Below, piece by piece: positions 14,601 to 23,395 of a stretch of DNA of 48,399 nt; within the stretch, counting starts at the first letter, position 1, and every line of letters begins with the position of its first letter. The notes under the pieces were generated by a model. The model did not search any database and was not told the origin of the DNA. It saw only the letters and a list, made by a program, of their open reading frames with translations. The DNA is from an uncultured Lachnospiraceae bacterium (lineage in GTDB: Bacteria; Bacillota; Clostridia; Lachnospirales; Lachnospiraceae). Made by a program: the position numbers and the translations under genes. Location of the stretch: the NCBI GenBank assembly GCA_949502235.1, contig CATBDC010000026.1, positions 1 through 48,399 on the forward strand. Reading direction: 5' to 3'.

Positions 14601-16175
14601 CTATTTCGTATATTGCTCAATCCTACAGCTGTGCTCTTTCGTCTCTTCGTTGTAATTAATACCAACAAGAAGCAGATTCCCTGTATACTCCTCAAGCGCC
14701 TTAGGATAACACTTATCCTTAATCTGCGCAACTGCACTCTCTGCCGTTTTATTCCATTTTAATTCAATCAAAAGAGCCGGTTTGTCAGGATATTCTTTCC
14801 GCGGAATATATACAATATCTGTCCTCCCCTTTCCAGAAGGGAACTCCTTGATCACCGTATAATAATTCCGTGCCACGTAAAATGCCAGCGAAATCGTATA
14901 ACTAAGCGCATTTTCATCATTATACTGTAAATAAGAGCTTTCATAATGAGCATTCTGCACTGCCTTTGCAACAAAGGCTTCGTCCCCGCGCCAGACTGCC
15001 TTAAGCGCTTCTTTTGAATTTCTAAGTGCCTCTGTCACCTCTCCCCAGTCAGAATTGCTGATGGAATTAATATATTCGTTTAATATTTCATAATTGGGAA
15101 TAAATACTTCACTCTCATCGCTGCGGTAACCCAGATATCCCAGATGTATAAGAAGCGTCAGTACATCATCCCTGGAATGGAAGGTCACCATATCATTTGT
15201 AAAGCTGTGGATATTTACCGCCACTCCTTCCTTCCCGTTTATCATTTCAATGACTGCATCCCTTAACCCCTCAAAATTCATATCAATATAAGAGCGGAGT
15301 GCCTCGAAGGTCTCTGTCTGGTTCCAGTAATACTGAAATTTTCCAAAACGCATAGCGCTGACTACAGAACGGGGATTGTATATGGAACCTGCATCCTCAA
15401 GATAATATCCGTCATACCACTTTTTTACCTCTTCAAAATCCATGTTATAGCGCGTACATAAACCGCGCACCTCATCCTCCGTAAATCCAACATACTTAGC
15501 CAGCGCTCCCTGAAAAGTCATGGAAAATTCGTCAAACATATTAAGCGCACTGTGCGTGCCGTATTTTTTAATCGGAAGGATTCCCGTCATATAACATAAC
15601 GAAATATACCCCTTGTCCTTCAGAAGATCCCGCAGAAAATCCAGATACATCTTCTGTGCATCTGTCTCTGACTTGTACTCACGGAAAATACAGTCCCACT
15701 CATCAATAATAAGGATAAATGGAATCCTGACCTCACTATATAAATCCTGCATACATCCGATCAAATCATGTTTATCATAATAATCAACTTGCGGATATTC
15801 TTGCGATAGTTCACGTATCACTCTGTTTTTCAGTAAAGCAAGCATATCTTCCATTGAATTCGTCCTGCTCAGAAATTCCTGCATATTCAAAAACAGGACA
15901 TTATACTGGTTCAAATACTTTTGGCTGCTTTCATCCTTTGAAATTTCATATCCCTCAAACAATTCTCTTGAATCACACCCGCGGCTGTAATATGCCGCAA
16001 GCATGTCGGCTGTTACAGATTTTCCAAATCTGCGTGGCCTGCTCATACAAATATATTTCTGCAGTGAATTCAGAACCCTGTTACAATAATGGATCAATCC
16101 TGTTTTATCAATATATATCTCTGAATTAATACACTGAAAAAACTTTTCATTTCCTGGATTCAGATAAACTCCCAT
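14601..16175 (-). CDS. AAA-ATPase-like protein with PD-(D/E)XK nuclease-like domain
   Basis: About 524 residues from ATG 16175, placed 7-8 bases after GGAGGAG. It begins MGVYLNPGNEKFF and YIDKTGLI, the signature opening of the AAA-ATPase-like family. The P-loop is SRPRRFGKS (about 45-53) and Walker B is FILIIDEWD. The C-terminal PD-(D/E)XK-like domain has GRTDIVY followed by LLIELKW, keeping the D...E-x-K residues. These proteins are numerous in gut Clostridia and Bacteroidetes and are suspected to be mobile or defence-related nucleases. Their function is not established. Here it is single and intact. A broken relative lies at 38886-39095. The gene starts after an ATG with its own ribosome site and looks monocistronic. 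Confidence 0.8.
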   Translation of the reverse strand: MGVYLNPGNEKFFQCINSEIYIDKTGLIHYCNRVLNSLQKYICMSRPRRFGKSVTADMLAAYYSRGCDSRELFEGYEISKDESSQKYLNQYNVLFLNMQEFLSRTNSMEDMLALLKNRVIRELSQEYPQVDYYDKHDLIGCMQDLYSEVRIPFILIIDEWDCIFREYKSETDAQKMYLDFLRDLLKDKGYISLCYMTGILPIKKYGTHSALNMFDEFSMTFQGALAKYVGFTEDEVRGLCTRYNMDFEEVKKWYDGYYLEDAGSIYNPRSVVSAMRFGKFQYYWNQTETFEALRSYIDMNFEGLRDAVIEMINGKEGVAVNIHSFTNDMVTFHSRDDVLTLLIHLGYLGYRSDESEVFIPNYEILNEYINSISNSDWGEVTEALRNSKEALKAVWRGDEAFVAKAVQNAHYESSYLQYNDENALSYTISLAFYVARNYYTVIKEFPSGKGRTDIVYIPRKEYPDKPALLIELKWNKTAESAVAQIKDKCYPKALEEYTGNLLLVGINYNEETKEHSCRIEQYTK

Positions 16176-16224
16176 AGAGACTCCTCCTTTCTTCACTTAT
16201 AAGTATACACAAAATAATGCGTCA

Positions 16225-17496
16225 TCATTTTATCAGCTTCTTTCCAATCTCAAAGCAGTCAAAGGTAGCAAAATAATCTGCCGGTGTTTCCGCTCTTCTT
16301 ATAAGCTGCGTGCTTCCGTCTTCCTTTAAAAGAATTTCCGCAGACTTCAGCTTCCCGTTATAATTATATCCCATGGCAAACCCGTGGGCTCCCGTATCAT
16401 GGATTACAAGGAGATCACCCTTATCAATTTTCGGAAGCATCCTGTCAATGGCAAATTTATCATTATTTTCACACAAGGAACCTGTAATATCATATTTATG
16501 GTCGCAGGGAAGCTTTTCCTTTCCCATGACCGTGATATGATGATACGCCCCGTACATGGCAGGCCGCATAAGATTTACCGCGCAGGCATCCACGCCGATA
16601 TATTCCTTGTGGGTATGCTTCTCATGAATCGCCTTTGTGACAAGACAGCCATAGGGTCCCATCATATAACGCCCCAGCTCTGTGTAAATCTCCACATCTC
16701 CCATACCGGCAGGCACAAGCACCTCCTCATAGACTCTCCGCACTCCATCACCAATGATTCGGATATCATTGGGCTCCTGATCCGGCGTATAGGGGATCCC
16801 GATACCGCCTGACAGGTTGATGAATTTTATATGCACGCCCGTCTCTTTCCCAAGCTTCACCGCCATCTCAAAGAGGAGCTTTGCCAGCATGGGATAATAC
16901 TCATTGGTCACTGTATTACTTGCAAGAAAGGCGTGTATTCCAAACTCCTTTGCACCTTTTTCTTTAAGAATCCGGAAAGCCTGGAAAAGCTGCTCTGTGG
17001 TCATGCCATATTTAGAATCCCCGGGATTGTCCATAATATCATTGCTGATCTTGAACAGTCCCCCCGGATTATACCTGCAGCTGATAGTCTTTGGAATATA
17101 CCCGATAGTCTTCTCCAGAAAATCAATGTGGGTAATGTCATCCAGATTAATAATTGCTCCCAGCCTTTCTGCATATACATATTCCTCTGCCGGCGTATCA
17201 TTAGAGGAAAACATAATATCCTCTCCTCCTGCGCCCACAGCCTCTGAAAGCATAAGCTCCGTATAAGAGGAACAGTCACAGCCGCACCCGTACTCCCTTA
17301 AAATATTAATCAGATAGGGATTGGGCGTTGCCTTGACCGCAAAGTATTCTTTGTAGCCTTTGTTCCATGCAAATGCATCCTTAAGCGCCTTTATATTTTC
17401 CCTGATTCCCTTCTCGTCATAGAGATGAAAAGGGGTAGGATACTCCTTTACAATTTGATCCAGCTTGGCTTTGTCCACAAATGGCTGTTTTTTCAT
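16225..17496 (-). CDS. PLP-dependent decarboxylase, diaminopimelate/ornithine decarboxylase fold III
   Basis: About 423 residues from ATG 17496, chosen because GGAGGAGAATCAGTAAG precedes it. The alanine racemase-like barrel has the PLP lysine in EYFAVKATPNPYL (Lys55). Later come LSGGIGIPY (phosphate-binding glycines), IYTELGRYMMGPYG and, in the C-terminal beta domain, LCENNDKF and DTGAHGFAMGYNYN, typical of LysA-type decarboxylases with the active-site Cys in LCENN. It is longer and more divergent than a housekeeping LysA and is directly coupled to a TrmB-like regulator, so it may act on an alternative amino acid. It should release CO2 from a basic or diamino acid. Symbol withheld because the substrate is uncertain. 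Confidence 0.82.
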   Translation of the reverse strand: MKKQPFVDKAKLDQIVKEYPTPFHLYDEKGIRENIKALKDAFAWNKGYKEYFAVKATPNPYLINILREYGCGCDCSSYTELMLSEAVGAGGEDIMFSSNDTPAEEYVYAERLGAIINLDDITHIDFLEKTIGYIPKTISCRYNPGGLFKISNDIMDNPGDSKYGMTTEQLFQAFRILKEKGAKEFGIHAFLASNTVTNEYYPMLAKLLFEMAVKLGKETGVHIKFINLSGGIGIPYTPDQEPNDIRIIGDGVRRVYEEVLVPAGMGDVEIYTELGRYMMGPYGCLVTKAIHEKHTHKEYIGVDACAVNLMRPAMYGAYHHITVMGKEKLPCDHKYDITGSLCENNDKFAIDRMLPKIDKGDLLVIHDTGAHGFAMGYNYNGKLKSAEILLKEDGSTQLIRRAETPADYFATFDCFEIGKKLIK

Positions 17497-17497
17497 C

Positions 17498-18208
17498 TTA
17501 CTGATTCTCCTCCTGCATCGCAAATAATTTGATTTCATTCGCAAGCGCCCGTTTATAGAGCTCCACGAAATTCTTCTGTCCCGAATACACGCAGGTATTC
17601 ATGCTGCCCTCTCCATATTCTCCGGTCAGCACATATTTGGAATCAGCAATCACGCCAATCTGCGTCTCCCTTGCAGAGCCCACATATACCTTGGCATTTC
17701 CAAAGCTTACCGGCTGATCCGTGATAATCACCACCCGTTTTCTATCCCGGATAAGCTTCTCAAACTCATCAACAAACAAAAGCAGATAATTGCTGGTACA
17801 GGATATGTATACCCTCTCCTTCGTCTTAAGAAGGAGATTTTTCACCTTATTCAGTATGTGCTGTGCACCCTCAATGGTAATATACCCGTCCGCATAGGCT
17901 TTTTCCTCCGGCAGATGGGCGCTTAACCACTGCATATGGCCTTCCAGCCTGCGTATACGGTTTTTACAGAATTCATCCATAGGGACTGGCGCATATTTGC
18001 GCGTTGTTCCCTCCTCCACCAGATAGGCCGCGCCCTTTTCAGTCATGCTCGCCAGGGAGTTATATGCGTTGGATCTTGAGATCCCGAGCTGCTTTGCAAC
18101 CTCATATCCTGTAATTTTCCCTTCGCCAAGGAGACATTCATATATTCCTGCCTCCTGCCTCGTAAGGTCAAATTCCATCAAACGCTCTACAAATGTTTCC
18201 CCCGCCAT
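17498..18208 (-). CDS. TrmB-family transcriptional regulator
   Basis: 236 residues. The N-terminal winged helix (about 8-80) reads LTRQEAGIYECLLGEGKITGYEVAKQLGIS and SRSNAYNSLASMTEKG, the TrmB pattern. The C-terminal effector-like domain (about 110-230) has VYISCTSNYLLLFVDEF. TrmB proteins sense small metabolites. This one is first in a two-gene operon, and its stop (17498) is beside the decarboxylase ATG (17496). A consensus promoter and a palindrome overlap upstream, suggesting self-control. The ligand is likely the decarboxylase substrate or product, by context only. Confidence 0.82.
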   Translation of the reverse strand: MAGETFVERLMEFDLTRQEAGIYECLLGEGKITGYEVAKQLGISRSNAYNSLASMTEKGAAYLVEEGTTRKYAPVPMDEFCKNRIRRLEGHMQWLSAHLPEEKAYADGYITIEGAQHILNKVKNLLLKTKERVYISCTSNYLLLFVDEFEKLIRDRKRVVIITDQPVSFGNAKVYVGSARETQIGVIADSKYVLTGEYGEGSMNTCVYSGQKNFVELYKRALANEIKLFAMQEENQ

Positions 18209-18279
18209 GTTTTCTCACGCACCTGCAGGCAGGCCAAATACAGCCTGCCCCTTTGCAGCCTTTCTAGTAGTTCTTTCAT

Positions 18280-18302
18280 GGAACACTATACAGCATTGTT
18301 CC
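18280..18302. promoter_or_regulatory. Operator-like palindrome over the trmB promoter
   Basis: A 23-base dyad with perfect arms GGAACA and TGTTCC, covering the -10 box of the trmB promoter and part of the spacer. The position is that of a repressor site, and the adjacent TrmB protein is the natural candidate. Confidence 0.5.
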
Positions 18303-18313
18303 CCATCTGTCAA
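18285..18313 (-). promoter_or_regulatory. Promoter of the trmB-decarboxylase operon
   Basis: Minus strand TTGACA (18308-18313, perfect -35) and TATAGT (18285-18290) with a 17-base spacer. It starts right after the TelA stop and about 75 bases before ATG 18208. The leader between contains a GGCAGGC/GCCTGCC hairpin at about 18230-18250. Confidence 0.8.
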
Positions 18314-18318
18314 GTAAC

Positions 18319-19449
18319 TTATCCCTGCATCTGCAGAAGTTTGTTTTTGAGTTCGTTTTCAAGGCGGAGCATCTCTGCCTCTGCCTCTTTCCTCTTCTGC
18401 CGTCCCTCCGCCTGAATCTGCATCACCTCGTCAAAGGTAGCAATAAGCGCTTCATTGGTATGCTTTAAGGTATCCATCTCTATAATGCCCCGTTCAGATT
18501 CCTTCGCAGTATCAATGGTTGCCATCTTAAGCTTCTCTGCATTTCTCTTAAGAAGCTCGTTGGTCATATCCGACACCTCGCGCTGGGCCGCCGCTGCCTG
18601 GGTGGAATGTTCCACGCCAAGCGCCAGCACCATCTGGCTCTTCCAGAGGGGAACTGTATTCACGATGGTAGACTGGATTTTTTCTGCCATCAGTGTGTCA
18701 TTGCTCTGAATCAGGCGGATCTGGGGCGCTGTCTGCATGGAAACCGTCTTTGTAAGCTCCAGATCATGAATCTTCTTTTCAAACCGGTTACACATGGAAT
18801 CCAGATCTCTTGCCGCCTGTGCATCCTCTGCAAGACCACTTTCCTGCGCCTTTCTAAGAAGCCCGGGAAGCTCTGTATTTCTCACCTGCTCAAGCTTCTT
18901 CTTTCCTGCCAGCACATACATGGAAAGCTCCTTAAAATAGGTCAGATTCAGCTCATACATCTTATCCAGTATGGCAATATCCTTTAAAAGCTGTACCTGA
19001 TGATTCTCAAGCACCTTGCATATCTGGTTAATATTTGTCTCTGCTTTGGCATACTTGGCTTTCATGGACTGGATTTTATTAGAAGTCTTTTTAAAGATTC
19101 CAAGGAAGCCTTTTTCCTCTTCCTCCTCGTCAAAGCTTTTAAGCTCCTTCACCACATCCGAGAGCAGCGCGCCCACTTCTCCCAGATCCTTTGTTTTTAC
19201 ATTTTCAAGGGCACCCTCGGAAAAATCTGCCATCTTTTTCTGTGTGCCTGCCCCGTAGTTAAGAATCGCCGTGGAGTCCTTAAGGTCAATACGCTGCACA
19301 AAGGCCTCCACAGTCCTTCTCTCCTCCTGTGACAGGATACTGTCATCAAATATTTCCTTTTTCTCTTCTACGATAACCGGCCTCTCTGCCTCCTTAAATG
19401 GCTCCAGGGTAAGCTCCGGAACTGCCGAAAATTCTTCAAACTCATTCAT
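18319..19449 (-). CDS. TelA family toxic anion resistance protein
   Basis: 376 residues, typical TelA length. It is almost entirely helical, with no signal peptide or membrane segment. The middle and C-terminal regions (ILDKMYELNLTYFKELSMYV, TAPQIRLIQSNDTLMAEKIQ, IVNTVPLWKSQMVLALG) match the TelA/KlaA core, and the end is a coiled coil rich in Glu/Lys. TelA proteins are linked to tellurite and antimicrobial or cell-wall stress tolerance. The molecular role is unsettled. It follows the XpaC gene by 21 bases, the usual TelA-XpaC pairing in Firmicutes, so the two probably act together at the membrane. Confidence 0.9.
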   Translation of the reverse strand: MNEFEEFSAVPELTLEPFKEAERPVIVEEKKEIFDDSILSQEERRTVEAFVQRIDLKDSTAILNYGAGTQKKMADFSEGALENVKTKDLGEVGALLSDVVKELKSFDEEEEEKGFLGIFKKTSNKIQSMKAKYAKAETNINQICKVLENHQVQLLKDIAILDKMYELNLTYFKELSMYVLAGKKKLEQVRNTELPGLLRKAQESGLAEDAQAARDLDSMCNRFEKKIHDLELTKTVSMQTAPQIRLIQSNDTLMAEKIQSTIVNTVPLWKSQMVLALGVEHSTQAAAAQREVSDMTNELLKRNAEKLKMATIDTAKESERGIIEMDTLKHTNEALIATFDEVMQIQAEGRQKRKEAEAEMLRLENELKNKLLQMQG

Positions 19450-19470
19450 CCTTCATCTCTCCATCCTTTA

Positions 19471-20787
19471 TTATTTTTTTAACCCGTCCTCTGTAAGCCC
19501 GTCCTGGGCAAGCATGGTTTTTAATACTGAAATGTCTGTAGATACATCCCAGGCTGTATCCTGGAACAAATCATCTAAAAGCTTTTCAAATGCATTGCTT
19601 AAGGTATCCAGTGTCTTTTCAATCTCAGCCTTCGAGGAACGGATATTTTCACCGTCTACCGGCTGTGAATCAAGCTCCTTATAGGCCTCCAAAAGCTTAA
19701 TGGTTGTAGGAAGATAATATTCCATCATCCTTCTTATATCATCCACTGCCTCCGGATCCTGCTCCACCCGGTCAAATATCCGGTCAATCACTGTCTCCAT
19801 GCGGGAAATCTTTGCTGAAATCTCTGCCCCGGGTATGGCGTCATTACAGGCATGAATCTTCCGGATATAATCATCCCCCTCCTCTATAACCTTTCTCACC
19901 TCCGGAGAAAGGCTACGGCTGTCCTCCTCCTTCTTTTTCTGCTTTTCCTGCTCCCCGGACTTCTGAAGCTCTAAGGTATTCTTCCTGTCTTTTTCAATTT
20001 CAAGATACTGGCGGTACATGTTATGGCTGACAATAAGACAGGTCTTCTGCCCGTCCAGGTGCCCCTGCAGGAACCAGCCGTTCTTTAGCATCTGCTCCAA
20101 ATCCTTCAAAACATATTTTACATTCCTGCTGGTGCCTTCCGCAAGCTCACGGATATTACAGTATTCCCTGTTCCCCAAAATCCTGACATACGCCCGGAAA
20201 CGCTTTACGCGCCCCCTTAAAACCGATCCCCACCTGCTGACCGCAAAGCCGGAAACGCTGAATACAAGGAAAATAGAAAGAAAAATAATACCCGGAATAC
20301 CAATACCTCCATCAACTGCCATACCGATGATACAAAGCAAAAAAAGCAGAAAACAGGCTCCGCCGAACACTGCCCCCAGGGCTGTCATAACTGTGCCCCC
20401 TGCGGATACAGAGGTTACCCGCCGGTATAATTCAAGCCCTCTTTTCGGCTGAACCCTCTGAAGCGGAGCCTGACCGCTGTAGGAATAACCCTGCTGATAC
20501 AGCGGCGTTTCCCTGTAGGTTCCCTGCCCGTTTCTCTGCCGGTCTGGCGGCACCTCCCTGTAGGAATACTGCCCCTGTCTGGCAGACGCTGCCTCCCTGT
20601 TACGCGGATATGACTGTGTACGGTTTCCCTGCCCCGCATTCCTGATATTCTTTGAAATACCATCCACTGCATTATTTATTGTGTCTGTTATTGTCTGGTT
20701 TAACTTATTAAAATCCTGGGCATCTATGGCATCCTGCACAGTCCTTCTAATCTCTTCTCCGAATTTTTCCCAATCACGATTTATCAT
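19471..20787 (-). CDS. XpaC-like protein (5-bromo-4-chloroindolyl phosphate hydrolysis family)
   Basis: 438 residues. The N-terminal helical part (MINRDWEKFGEEIRRTVQDA) leads to a low-complexity stretch rich in Gln, Arg, Tyr and Pro (about 55-115). Two adjacent membrane helices follow (TVMTALGAVFGGACFLLFLL and GIPGIIFLSIFLVFSVSG). The C-terminal region has the XpaC-like ELAEGTSRNVKYVLKDLEQML (a winged-helix-like segment) and a helical tail. The family name comes from an old Bacillus phenotype and says little about function. Co-location with TelA is conserved across Firmicutes and points to a joint envelope-stress role. It is long for the family because of the Q/R/P-rich linker. Confidence 0.8.
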   Translation of the reverse strand: MINRDWEKFGEEIRRTVQDAIDAQDFNKLNQTITDTINNAVDGISKNIRNAGQGNRTQSYPRNREAASARQGQYSYREVPPDRQRNGQGTYRETPLYQQGYSYSGQAPLQRVQPKRGLELYRRVTSVSAGGTVMTALGAVFGGACFLLFLLCIIGMAVDGGIGIPGIIFLSIFLVFSVSGFAVSRWGSVLRGRVKRFRAYVRILGNREYCNIRELAEGTSRNVKYVLKDLEQMLKNGWFLQGHLDGQKTCLIVSHNMYRQYLEIEKDRKNTLELQKSGEQEKQKKKEEDSRSLSPEVRKVIEEGDDYIRKIHACNDAIPGAEISAKISRMETVIDRIFDRVEQDPEAVDDIRRMMEYYLPTTIKLLEAYKELDSQPVDGENIRSSKAEIEKTLDTLSNAFEKLLDDLFQDTAWDVSTDISVLKTMLAQDGLTEDGLKK

Positions 20788-20811
20788 TTTTGTCCACCAA
20801 AGCCGTTATTT

Positions 20812-22248
20812 TTACTCTACTACTGTTATTTTCATCATATTGCTGACTCCCATCTTCTGCCCTCCAATAGTGGGGGATGGAATACCTGCCGTCAGCACCA
20901 CCACGTCTCCTGTCTCCGCAATCTGCTTTGCGCAGACAAGCTCTATAGCGCTGTTGCAGATTTCGTCCGTTGATCTTGCCTCTATGGATTTCAGCGGCCT
21001 GACTCCCCAGTAAATCTGCATCCTCCGTAAGGTAGCCTCGCTTGGAGACACGCCGATAATCTCTGTCTTCGGTTTAAATTTTGACACAACTCTTGCGGTT
21101 GCACCCGATACGGTAGGCGTAATAATACATTTTGCCCCCATATTAGAGGCCGTTGTTACCGTGGCATGGGCAAGGGCGCTTGAAGCGCTCTTCATATGGT
21201 GCTCCTGGGCCTTTTCTAGCAGCAGCTTATAATCAAGATGCTCTTCCGTATTCTCTACAATATGCACCATCATCTTAAGAGCCTCTGCCGGATATTTCCC
21301 CGCCGCCGTCTCACCGGAAAGCATAACCGCATCTGTCCCGTCATAGACTGCGTTAGCGACATCTGTCACCTCCGCTCTCGTAGGACGTGGATTGCGCATC
21401 ATGGAGTCTAACATCTGTGTAGCAGTAATTACCGGCTTGTAATTATCATTACATGTCTGTATCAGGAATTTCTGCAGATACGGAACCTCCTCTGCCGGTA
21501 TCTCAACGCCTAAGTCGCCTCTGGCAACCATAACCCCATCCGCACATCTTACGATTTCCTCAATATTCCTTATCCCCTCGGCATTTTCAATCTTTGCGAT
21601 AATGGGAATATAAGGCGCATTGCATTCCTTAAGAAAAGAGCGGATCTCTAAAATGCACTCCGCATTGCGTACAAAGGACGCCGCAATAAAATCAATCTTC
21701 TGTTCAACACCGAATCTGATATCCTCCCTGTCCTTATCCGTAATCGCCGGAAGCCTTACCGGGACATTGGGCACATTTACTCCCTTTCTCTCTCCTAACT
21801 CCCCGCCGTTTACAATCTTGCAGACAATCTCTGTGTCCTGCTTGCTTTTTACGATAAGCTCTATCAGGCCATCGTCAATCAGAATTCTGCTCCCTGCCTG
21901 CACATCCTCCACAAGCCCGGCATATGTGATAGAAACCCTCTTTTCATCTCCCGCAATATTCTCCGATGTAAGGCTGATCGTTTCGCCCTCTTTTAACGTT
22001 ACTTTTTTTCCACCCTTTAATACACCGGTGCGGATCTCCGGCCCCTTTGTATCCAGCAGAATAGCTATGGGTTTCTTTTCCTCATCACGGATTCTCTTTA
22101 ATCTGTCCATGCGGATTTTTTGCTCCTCGTGTGTTCCGTGGGAAAAATTAAACCGGGCAATATCCATTCCTCCCCTCACCAGCTTTCTAAGTATCTCCTC
22201 ATTATCGGAGCCTGGTCCCATGGTACAGATAATTTTTGTCTTTTTCAT
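20812..22248 (-). CDS. pyk: Pyruvate kinase
   Basis: 478 residues, the short form without the extra C-terminal PEP-utilising domain of Bacillus enzymes. All key segments are present: TKIICTMGPGS and FNFSHGTHEEQ at the start, LDTKGPEIRTG, the active-site IIAKIENAEGIRN with its lysine, MVARGDLGVE, ATQMLDSM and VMLSGETAAG. It converts phosphoenolpyruvate and ADP to pyruvate and ATP, the last step of glycolysis. It lies between XpaC and a rhomboid-like gene on the same strand. Another glycolytic gene, gpmI, is at the far end of the window. Confidence 0.97.
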   Translation of the reverse strand: MKKTKIICTMGPGSDNEEILRKLVRGGMDIARFNFSHGTHEEQKIRMDRLKRIRDEEKKPIAILLDTKGPEIRTGVLKGGKKVTLKEGETISLTSENIAGDEKRVSITYAGLVEDVQAGSRILIDDGLIELIVKSKQDTEIVCKIVNGGELGERKGVNVPNVPVRLPAITDKDREDIRFGVEQKIDFIAASFVRNAECILEIRSFLKECNAPYIPIIAKIENAEGIRNIEEIVRCADGVMVARGDLGVEIPAEEVPYLQKFLIQTCNDNYKPVITATQMLDSMMRNPRPTRAEVTDVANAVYDGTDAVMLSGETAAGKYPAEALKMMVHIVENTEEHLDYKLLLEKAQEHHMKSASSALAHATVTTASNMGAKCIITPTVSGATARVVSKFKPKTEIIGVSPSEATLRRMQIYWGVRPLKSIEARSTDEICNSAIELVCAKQIAETGDVVVLTAGIPSPTIGGQKMGVSNMMKITVVE

Positions 22249-22290
22249 TATCTTACGTTCCTTTCTCTTTTTATACTATAACATGTTTTC

Positions 22291-23157
22291 TCACCTTACA
22301 TGTGTATGTGTAAATAAATGATCCTGGCAGTACTCATAATTCCCATTGCATTTCGAGCAGTACCTGAACTCAAGGCCTGCGTCATCCAGATCCGTGCGGC
22401 CGCAGACCGCGCACCGATGGGACGCCCCGTTTCCATAATTCATGGTTTTTCTCGCCTGTTTAATATTTTTCTTAAATTCATGCTTGCGCTTCATCTGCTT
22501 CGGCGTATATGGGCGTACATTTCTTGAGCCGAAGAAAAATATGACAAAATTAAGAATAGACACTACTGCCGCAACCGCATTTGCTTTATACACGATTCCC
22601 AGTATCCCCCCGCCGTAGGCCGGAAGAAACGCCTGCACAACAGTATAAAGGAAATAAAGGCCGTCAAGAATCGCCAGCCATTTTACCTTAACCGGAAGTA
22701 TAAAAAATACTAAAAATTCCATATCCGGATAAATCGCGGCAAAGGCAAAAAACAAAGACATATTCAGATACCAGGCACTCATGGGAAGCGAAAGGCCCAT
22801 AATAAAATATAAAATAAAGGCTGCAAGAATATGGAAAAACATTCCTGAAAAGAAATATACATTAAAACGGAAAGCCCCCCACGCCCGCTCAAGCTGGTTC
22901 CCTATCATATAGTAAAGATACATTGCAAAAACAATAAAAATCAGGCTGTTAGAAGGAGGCTGGATAATAAAGGTTACCAGTCTCCATATCTGTCCGCGCA
23001 AAACTGCCCCTATGTCAAGGGCAAGATATTGATAATAGAAATTTCCGTTTACCATATTCAGTACAAAACCCACGCCGTAAAGTATGATAATATAATACAT
23101 TAAATTTGGTATTGCGTATCTTCCGAATTTCCGTTCTAACTTGTCTAACCAGTTCAT
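22291..23157 (-). CDS. Rhomboid-like membrane protein with C-terminal zinc ribbon
   Basis: About 288 residues from ATG 23157 (AGAAAGGACTGTGTTT precedes it). Five to six hydrophobic helices (about 18-210) have rhomboid-like spacing, including FAMYLYYMIGNQLERAWGAFRFNVYF, read here as the helix 2-3 region. The G-x-S catalytic motif and the paired histidine of active rhomboid proteases are not visible, so this is probably an inactive rhomboid-like scaffold. The C-terminal tail carries CAVCGRTD and YCSKCNGNYEYCQDH, a four-cysteine zinc ribbon with an extra Cys/His pair. The pyruvate kinase gene follows. Function unknown: possibly membrane protein quality control, by analogy with other pseudo-rhomboids. 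Confidence 0.7.
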   Translation of the reverse strand: MNWLDKLERKFGRYAIPNLMYYIIILYGVGFVLNMVNGNFYYQYLALDIGAVLRGQIWRLVTFIIQPPSNSLIFIVFAMYLYYMIGNQLERAWGAFRFNVYFFSGMFFHILAAFILYFIMGLSLPMSAWYLNMSLFFAFAAIYPDMEFLVFFILPVKVKWLAILDGLYFLYTVVQAFLPAYGGGILGIVYKANAVAAVVSILNFVIFFFGSRNVRPYTPKQMKRKHEFKKNIKQARKTMNYGNGASHRCAVCGRTDLDDAGLEFRYCSKCNGNYEYCQDHLFTHTHVR

Positions 23158-23194
23158 AAACACAGTCCTTTCTAAATTTCTCGTACTGTAAGTA

Positions 23195-23223
23195 ATTCTA
23201 CCTTTTCGGCATTTGTTTGTCAA
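23195..23223 (-). promoter_or_regulatory. Promoter of the rhomboid-like gene
   Basis: Minus strand TTGACA (23218-23223) and TAGAAT (23195-23200) with a 17-base spacer, 37 bases before ATG 23157. Perfect -35 and near-consensus -10. It is divergent from the activase promoter at 23286-23314. Confidence 0.8.
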
Positions 23224-23285
23224 TTCTGCTGTAAAATATTAAAAACATTTTACGCAGATTTAATATTTTGGCAATAATTTGTGAA

Positions 23286-23314
23286 TTGTATTTTCGCATA
23301 ATTTGTCGTATAAT
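23286..23314 (+). promoter_or_regulatory. Promoter of the giant activase gene
   Basis: TTGTAT (23286-23291) and TATAAT (23309-23314) with a 17-base spacer. It is about 80 bases upstream of ATG 23396, which has AAGGAG as ribosome site. The 238-base divergent intergenic region holds nothing else apparent. Confidence 0.6.
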
Positions 23315-23395
23315 GTTACAGTCATAAACAAGGACACATATTAATAAGTAAAGAATGGTATGAATGATACCTGAAGATAAGGAGTTACATATCTT

